From positions 1 to 19,123 of the forward strand of contig PXSZ01000004.1 of assembly GCA_003023105.1 (NCBI GenBank): a stretch of 19,123 nucleotides of DNA. Direction: 5' to 3'. Source of the stretch: Bacteroidetes bacterium QH_10_64_37 (GTDB taxonomy: Bacteria; Bacteroidota; Rhodothermia; Rhodothermales; Salinibacteraceae). Positions within the stretch are counted from its first letter, which is position 1. Every line of letters starts with the position of its first letter. Positions 14,508-19,123 of this stretch are shown here, in pieces. The notes under the pieces were generated by a model that worked only from the letters and a program-made list of their open reading frames with translations, had not been told where the DNA came from and ran no database searches. The position numbers and the translations under genes are program-made.

Positions 14508-15341
14508 TCAGGCCTCGTCGTCCGAGTCGCTGGCCTCTCGGCTTTTCCGCAGGCGGTTGGCGGCGTAGGCGGCGCCCGCTGCGGCCAGCCAGCCGAGCCC
14601 CCCGTCCACGGGAACCTGTTCGGGATCGGAAGGCGGGTCCGGGGAATCTGCTGCCGCGCGAGGCCCTCCATTGGCCGAGGCGGTCGACGCATTTCCGGAT
14701 GTCCGATTTCTTCCCGCTCGGCCGGTCTTGTTGGCAGATTTGTTCGCCCGGTCCAGGTGGGCGAGCGCCCTGCTCAGCGCACGGGCCCGGCGCCCGAGTG
14801 TCGACGCGCCCGATCGCCACGCCGTGCCTTCGCTGGACGACTCGGCGCTGAGGTCTGCCGTCAGGGGAGCACTCCCTGCACTCGGGTTTCCCGCCGAGGA
14901 GGGGGCCGGCTCGGTCGGCAATACCTTGCCGCTCGTCCTCTCGCTGTTTGGGTCGTTGGATGGTGATCCGAGGTTTGCGTGGCTCATGTCAGGCTGCAGG
15001 TCGTACGTTCCCCGCGTAGGAGAGCGGGGCGGTGTCACAGATCTTCCCGACTCGTCCCATGAGGACGCGTGACGGGGGGACGAAGAGGGACGCCTCGGTG
15101 CGTTGGGGACGCTTCTTGATCGACTCGCACGATCGGGTTGGCGAACGGGACGATGAGCGGTTGACCGTTCCTCTTTTTGGGTCTGAGTCTCCGTAAGTCG
15201 GGCCCGATGCCAGTCGGTGAGCGTTCCTGCAGAGGTCGTCAGTAGATATACGACGGCGGCCGCGAGGAGGCTCCCCCCAATGAGCACGGCACCGGCGATA
15301 GACAGGCTTCGATCCGGACTGTACATAGAGGGTGGCGGCAT
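14508..15341 (-). CDS. Small surface/envelope protein with PVDGG C-terminal sorting-like tail (PID-CTERM-like), copy A
   Basis: A 277-residue protein of unknown function. Residues about 14-34 are strongly hydrophobic (signal anchor or uncleaved signal). The next 200 are low-complexity, rich in Ser, Pro, Arg and Ala, and probably disordered. The C-terminus is PVDGGLGWLAAAGAAYA, then NRLRKSR and an acidic end: a PxDGG motif, a short Ala-rich hydrophobic stretch, then a basic cluster. This layout resembles the PID-CTERM tail found on Bacteroidota proteins and, more loosely, PEP-CTERM tails. The ATG at 15341 is used; ATG 15326 (272 residues) is equally possible. A longer open frame upstream runs over the neighbouring gene in another frame and is discarded. 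The tail is shared with the next gene at 85% DNA identity. Confidence 0.6.
   Translation of the reverse strand: MPPPSMYSPDRSLSIAGAVLIGGSLLAAAVVYLLTTSAGTLTDWHRARLTETQTQKEERSTAHRPVRQPDRASRSRSVPNAPRRPSSSPRHASSWDESGRSVTPPRSPTRGTYDLQPDMSHANLGSPSNDPNSERTSGKVLPTEPAPSSAGNPSAGSAPLTADLSAESSSEGTAWRSGASTLGRRARALSRALAHLDRANKSANKTGRAGRNRTSGNASTASANGGPRAAADSPDPPSDPEQVPVDGGLGWLAAAGAAYAANRLRKSREASDSDDEA
14546..14618 (-). repeat. Duplicated tail-coding segment, copy A (direct repeat with 15441-15513)
   Basis: The 73 bp encoding the end of QVPVDGG through NRLRK match 15441-15513 without gaps at about 62 of 73 positions; differences are mostly synonymous. The bodies of the two host genes are unrelated in sequence, so the tail is a conserved or exchanged module. 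Confidence 0.75.
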
Positions 15342-15411
15342 GGATCTGCGGGATGTGTGAGAAGAGGGGGCGACCGTCAAACGAGCTGTAGCGGAGGAAA
15401 TCTCAAGATCG

Positions 15412-15843
15412 TCAGTCTTGGTTGTTCGATCGCGACCGCTTCCGCAACCGGTTGGCGGCGTAGGCCGCGCCCGCCGCCGCGAGCCACCCGAGTCCACCGT
15501 CCACTGGCACCTGTGACGCACCGTCCGGCATGTTCGGCGCAGATGCTTTTGCGTTTCCTTGCGGTCCGGTCGGAGGGGAGGGAGGCCCGAGCGTCGAGGG
15601 CGGATCGGCGGGCCGCGTTGCCTTCGGAAGCGTCGCTCCGGGAATCGACGGAGCGGACCGCTGCGCACGGGCGCCCTGTCCAGTCCTCGGCTGCGGCGCA
15701 GATTCTCGAACGGCGGGTGCTGTGCGCCGACTGTGATGCAATTGGGCCTGCACCGGCCCGCAGGCCAGCAGCAGGGCGCACAGGCCAAGGATGCCTGCTT
15801 GGACGACGGAGACGATCGTCGCACAAGTAAACGAATTAGACAT
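15412..15843 (-). CDS. Small exported protein with PVDGG C-terminal sorting-like tail (PID-CTERM-like), copy B
   Basis: A 143-residue protein, function unknown. The start at ATG 15843 puts a clean signal peptide at the N-terminus (residues 1-33, ending PVQA before QLHH); the ATG at 15915 would bury this signal 24 residues inside and is rejected. The mature part, about 80 residues, is rich in Pro, Ala, Arg and Ser and likely disordered. From P113 it has PVDGGLGWLAAAGAAYA, then NRLRKRSRS. The three-part tail equals that of the neighbouring gene. The hydrophobic part is only about 13 residues, short for a full membrane span. It lies 78 bp downstream of the T9SS-sorted lamin-tail gene and 70 bp upstream of copy A, on the same strand, suggesting a surface-protein transcription unit. 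Confidence 0.65.
   Translation of the reverse strand: MSNSFTCATIVSVVQAGILGLCALLLACGPVQAQLHHSRRTAPAVRESAPQPRTGQGARAQRSAPSIPGATLPKATRPADPPSTLGPPSPPTGPQGNAKASAPNMPDGASQVPVDGGLGWLAAAGAAYAANRLRKRSRSNNQD
15441..15513 (-). repeat. Duplicated tail-coding segment, copy B
   Basis: Partner of 14546-14618; see that entry. Both copies lie on the same strand about 895 bp apart and encode the same tail residues. Confidence 0.75.
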
Positions 15844-15921
15844 GTCGGACGGAGTTTTTGGGCGAGCGAAGGTGCGGGAAATGGGAAAGAGGGATTTGCG
15901 AACTTCCTCACGCATCGGTAA

Positions 15922-18900
15922 TTACCGCACCACAGTAATGCGGTGGGTTCTCTGGAACTGCTCCCCGTCGGCGCGCAGGAGGTAGAGCCCGCTGGAGAGC
16001 CCGCTCGCGTCGACCTGAAAGGCATGGTCTCGTCCAGGAGCCATCGGACCGTCGTGCACGGTGCGCACCCGGCGCCCGAGCACGTCGTAGAGCGTCACCG
16101 TCACCGCCTGCTCGGCCCGCACGCGAAGCGAGACCGTGGCGCGGGTGCGCACCGGGTTCGGCGCCACCGCCATCTCTGCGGCTTCTGCCAGGCGCACCTG
16201 CACCGCCACCGTGTCGCTGCGGGTCGCCGTCCCATCCAGGTCCACCTGCCGTAGGCGAAAGACGTGGCGGCCCGGATCGAGCGGATCGGTGCGGAAGCGA
16301 TATTGCTGCGGCGCGTCGGTGGTGCCGTGGCCCTCAACGAATCCTGCAGACGCAAATCGCTCGGCCTCCGGCCCGCGATGTTCGACGTGGAAGCCCGCGT
16401 TGTTGGTCTCCCCGGCCGTGGCCCACGCAAGGCGGGCCGTCTCGCCGGAGACGGTGGCGTCGAAGCCGGAAAGCTCCACCGGAAGGGGATTCGGCTGCAC
16501 GGCGAGCGTAAACCGGGCGCTGCCGGAACCGGCCTTCGCGCGAATCGAACTCGGCGCCGCCAGTGGCGATCGGGGCGGGGCTACCGACTGCGCCTTCGAC
16601 GGGGGCAGAGAGAAGGCATAGGAGGAGCGTGTTCGGAGGTTGACGGTGGAGTCGGCGACCGCGTCGTGCAGGGAAATCCCCCAGCTCTCCGGCACATTTT
16701 TCCAGGTGGGCCACCGCAGCCGCAACGTCTCGACCGGGTCGGTGCCCTGCAGTTGGAGGGACACAGGCAGCTCGATGCCCTCCTCCGGCAGGGCCTGCGG
16801 AATGGAGGCGACGGCCTGGAGCCGCGTTTTGCCGTCGAGCGTGTCGCGGAAGGCTGCCGTGGCGTAGCGGCCCGAGAGCGGCGTGAGCTTGGTGGCGTCG
16901 TGAGGGTCCCAGCCGGGCGTGGCGCCGTCCGGGGCGTGGAGCACGAGCGCCTCGTCGCGGGTGAGCGCCACCCCGTCCCCATCTCGGCCGACGAGACGAA
17001 ATTCGATGCGCGGGGGCGCCTCCTCCATCGTTTTCAGATCAATGGGATCAGCGCGGCGGCCGCTGGCGGAGAAGGTGAGCGTTGCGCTTCCGCTGCTTCC
17101 GCGCTCGACGAAGAAGCCCTGGTAGGGGCCGATGAAGTCGTCGCTCGTGCTCGACTGCAGGACCGGCTCGTACGATCCGGCGCTTGGATCCCAGACCTGC
17201 ACCGTCGTCTGGAAGCCTTGGTTGCTCAGGTTCAGCGCCGAGAGGTCGAACGACTGGGCGTACGGGTTGCCGAGCAGGTGGAAGGCATTGTTGCCCGAAC
17301 TGGTGCCGGAGAGCGCATCGGTCGTCGCGTCCGACGTGCGCGGCGCACCGGGCACGCTGAGGGTAAAGGGCGGCGTGTCGGTAAACTCCGTCTCGGCCGT
17401 GTCGAAGATGTACCACAAAAACCCTCCAGCCGCCCCGCTCGGCGCCCCGGATCCCGTCAGATCTCCTGTTGCAGAAGAAGGTGTCTCCCAGTCGGTATTC
17501 TGGTCGTCGGGACCGCCGGGCCACTGGTAAAGGTTCGCCGCGGCGCCGGGGAAGTGGCCGGGCACCCCCTGCACGAGGCTCACTTGCGCGAGGGGGTCGG
17601 CGTTGACGCCGCCTATGGGGGCCGAGAGCATACGCCACCCGGCCCCACCGGTGACCTCGGCGGTGGGCTGGAGGGTCTGCCCGGTGCCGTTGCGGCCGGG
17701 CGACCCGTCGTCGCCGCTCTGGTCCTGCGCGTATCCGCGTTCGCGACGGGTGGCCGCTGCCCAATTATTCCCATCGTTGTTGGCGGTCGTGCCAGTGAAG
17801 ACGAGCGACTTGCCGGTTGGAACGTTCGGGAAGTTGGAACCTCCGTAGTTCACGGAGTCAACTTGGATGTCGCTCCCGTCCAGCAGTTCGATCGTCGACC
17901 CGTTATTTTTGAGCGAGATCCCGTTGACGTAGTCGACATCACAGTTCTTGATGCCCCCATTCTCTGAGGCGGTCGGGTTCTCGCAGAGCATCAGGAATCC
18001 TCGGGGCGGGATCGTTGCAGGAATGCCATCCGTGTCGCCGTCCACGTTAAGAGTCCATCCATTTGCATCGAGATCAATCTCGTTCGTGGTTGTGTTGTAA
18101 AGCTCAATGTACTCCCCATCCCCATCGGAAACTGCGTCCGGATCGGGCATCACTTCCGATATCAATACCTCATCACTGTGATCGCTTACCGCGTCCTTAA
18201 TGGTCAGGTCGAACTGGGTCGGAGAGCCAGCTGATGCACCCCCTCCAGATACATTTTCTATGTCAAAAGCAGCAATTTCACCTCCCTCCTGGGTCGCATC
18301 GCTCGTAATGGAAACGGATACGGTTTCCGTCGCCCCGTCGCTCACCCCAGACGAGAAGCTAACCGTCTGTGTCGAATAATTCCCAATGTCTCCGGTACCC
18401 GCCGAACTGCTACTGGAATTGAAAGCTACATCGGCGGTGACCTCATTTCCACTTGGAGGGTTGCGAATCTCAACGGCAAGCGCGGTGGATCCTTCGGCTT
18501 CACTCACCGAACCATCGCCGACAGTAAATTGAACGACTGGATTGTTCTCACCTGTCAACTCGACGTTATCCAGCCGAATATCTTCACTCTGAGCACTATT
18601 TTTCATCGTGACTCTGAGCACAAAAGAACTCCCCGAGAGCCCACTTTGGGTGACTGTTGCACTCGTCCAATCACCGGTAAGCGTGTGATTTTCATCCCCC
18701 ATTCCATTCCAGTCCGGGATAGTTGTGAAGCTACCGCCCCCGTCCGTACTATACGCTACGTCAGCGTAATCCGAGTCTTCATGTCCGCCCACCTCTGATA
18801 AATCGAGCGTAAAGCTAACGCTTGAATAATTGGAGATATCAAAGGATTGAGTCTCCCACACCGCTTCTCCGCCCAAATCATTTCCCCCGAACACCTTATT

Positions 18901-19123
18901 CCCGGAGACTTCTCGCACCTCAAAGAACCCACCATCATTGAGATCAGCGTCGGATACATCGATCGACCATGATCCGTCTCCAGGAGTAGTATCCCCCTCT
19001 GAGTACGACGCAAAATCGTCACTGAAGATCGTCGTCTGCCCCACTGCCCCCGGCGGCACGGCGGCAAGCAGGACCACAACCAGAAGACCGATTCCCCATC
19101 GGAGCGGCAGTCGAGGCGGAACG
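15922..19123 (-). CDS. T9SS type A sorted surface protein with lamin-tail domain (5' end outside window)
   Basis: Large cell-surface or secreted protein, at least 1066 residues in the window. A GTG at 19077 could serve as start, but the frame continues open to the window edge and those extra codons (RLPLRWGIGLLVVVLLAAV) complete a proper signal peptide, so the true start is beyond 19123. Using GTG-based numbering: about 17-165, a jelly-roll-like domain (DDFASYSEGD...DIRLDNVELTG); 165-275, a Calx-beta-like repeat (VGDGSVSEAEGS...); 285-420, a lamin-tail domain (VLISEVMPDPDA...GEYIELYNT); 455-670, a beta-rich region with GWRMLSAPIGG and FHLLGNPYAQSF; about 880, LPVELSGFDATVSG, typical of T9SS cargo; 970-1051, the T9SS type A sorting domain (NPVRTRATVSL, LYDVLGRRV, SGLYLLRA, final VVR). 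Function is unknown; adhesion or surface binding is plausible. Base composition changes within the gene. Confidence 0.85.
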   Translation of the reverse strand, partial: VPPRLPLRWGIGLLVVVLLAAVPPGAVGQTTIFSDDFASYSEGDTTPGDGSWSIDVSDADLNDGGFFEVREVSGNKVFGGNDLGGEAVWETQSFDISNYSSVSFTLDLSEVGGHEDSDYADVAYSTDGGGSFTTIPDWNGMGDENHTLTGDWTSATVTQSGLSGSSFVLRVTMKNSAQSEDIRLDNVELTGENNPVVQFTVGDGSVSEAEGSTALAVEIRNPPSGNEVTADVAFNSSSSSAGTGDIGNYSTQTVSFSSGVSDGATETVSVSITSDATQEGGEIAAFDIENVSGGGASAGSPTQFDLTIKDAVSDHSDEVLISEVMPDPDAVSDGDGEYIELYNTTTNEIDLDANGWTLNVDGDTDGIPATIPPRGFLMLCENPTASENGGIKNCDVDYVNGISLKNNGSTIELLDGSDIQVDSVNYGGSNFPNVPTGKSLVFTGTTANNDGNNWAAATRRERGYAQDQSGDDGSPGRNGTGQTLQPTAEVTGGAGWRMLSAPIGGVNADPLAQVSLVQGVPGHFPGAAANLYQWPGGPDDQNTDWETPSSATGDLTGSGAPSGAAGGFLWYIFDTAETEFTDTPPFTLSVPGAPRTSDATTDALSGTSSGNNAFHLLGNPYAQSFDLSALNLSNQGFQTTVQVWDPSAGSYEPVLQSSTSDDFIGPYQGFFVERGSSGSATLTFSASGRRADPIDLKTMEEAPPRIEFRLVGRDGDGVALTRDEALVLHAPDGATPGWDPHDATKLTPLSGRYATAAFRDTLDGKTRLQAVASIPQALPEEGIELPVSLQLQGTDPVETLRLRWPTWKNVPESWGISLHDAVADSTVNLRTRSSYAFSLPPSKAQSVAPPRSPLAAPSSIRAKAGSGSARFTLAVQPNPLPVELSGFDATVSGETARLAWATAGETNNAGFHVEHRGPEAERFASAGFVEGHGTTDAPQQYRFRTDPLDPGRHVFRLRQVDLDGTATRSDTVAVQVRLAEAAEMAVAPNPVRTRATVSLRVRAEQAVTVTLYDVLGRRVRTVHDGPMAPGRDHAFQVDASGLSSGLYLLRADGEQFQRTHRITVVR

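Noticed and set aside
14405..14692. N-terminal extension of the TIGR02757 protein
   Set aside because: It overlaps the PVDGG-tail gene in another frame on the same strand and is Arg/Pro-rich shadow sequence; GTG 14404 matches the family start.
15342..16025. N-terminal extension of PVDGG protein copy A
   Set aside because: The open frame runs across copy B and into the T9SS gene in a different frame, with no conserved features.

Overview
The window reads as chromosomal DNA of a halophilic, high-GC member of the Rhodothermota/Bacteroidota, most like Salinibacter. The grounds are GC-rich codon use with frequent GTG starts, acidic proteins, a type IX secretion (T9SS) C-terminal sorting domain, a GWxTD-domain protein, a Bacteroides-type Lnb (DUF4105) protein, and two small proteins ending in a PVDGG 'PID-CTERM'-like tail. 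The genus is an inference from these family signatures; no search was run.

Layout, left to right. (1) 155-3353: a minus-strand CDP-alcohol phosphatidyltransferase diverges from a plus-strand GWxTD secreted protein. Each gene is followed, in the same sense, by a copy of a 57-bp repeat. (2) 3441-5622: an Lnb-like membrane acyltransferase (minus) diverges from endonuclease III (plus), which carries an extra C-terminal Cys/His tail. (3) 5851-9266: phosphoglycerate mutase GpmI (plus) converges on the SppA protease (minus). (4) 9738-12947: a heat-shock block hrcA, grpE, dnaJ (plus), with no dnaK and no recognisable CIRCE operator. (5) 13083-13622: a flavin reductase-like protein whose 3' end overlaps a convergent TIGR02757/DUF2400 gene by 76 bp. 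(6) 13547-19123: a minus-strand series made of a large T9SS-sorted lamin-tail protein (5' end outside the window), two tandem PVDGG-tail proteins, and the TIGR02757 gene.

The genes are mostly housekeeping (glycolysis, DNA repair, protein folding, envelope proteolysis and lipidation) plus a cell-surface group on the right. I see no phage, CRISPR, toxin-antitoxin or restriction genes, no tRNA or rRNA, and no complete insertion sequence.

The most unusual material lies between the genes. Four intergenic gaps carry arrays of degenerate 7- or 8-bp units in strict phase. In three of them the array is followed by an inverted array of the same unit, forming large imperfect palindromes. The unit differs at each locus but the architecture is the same. 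With the 57-bp repeat pair, these arrays are the best candidates here for something not well described.
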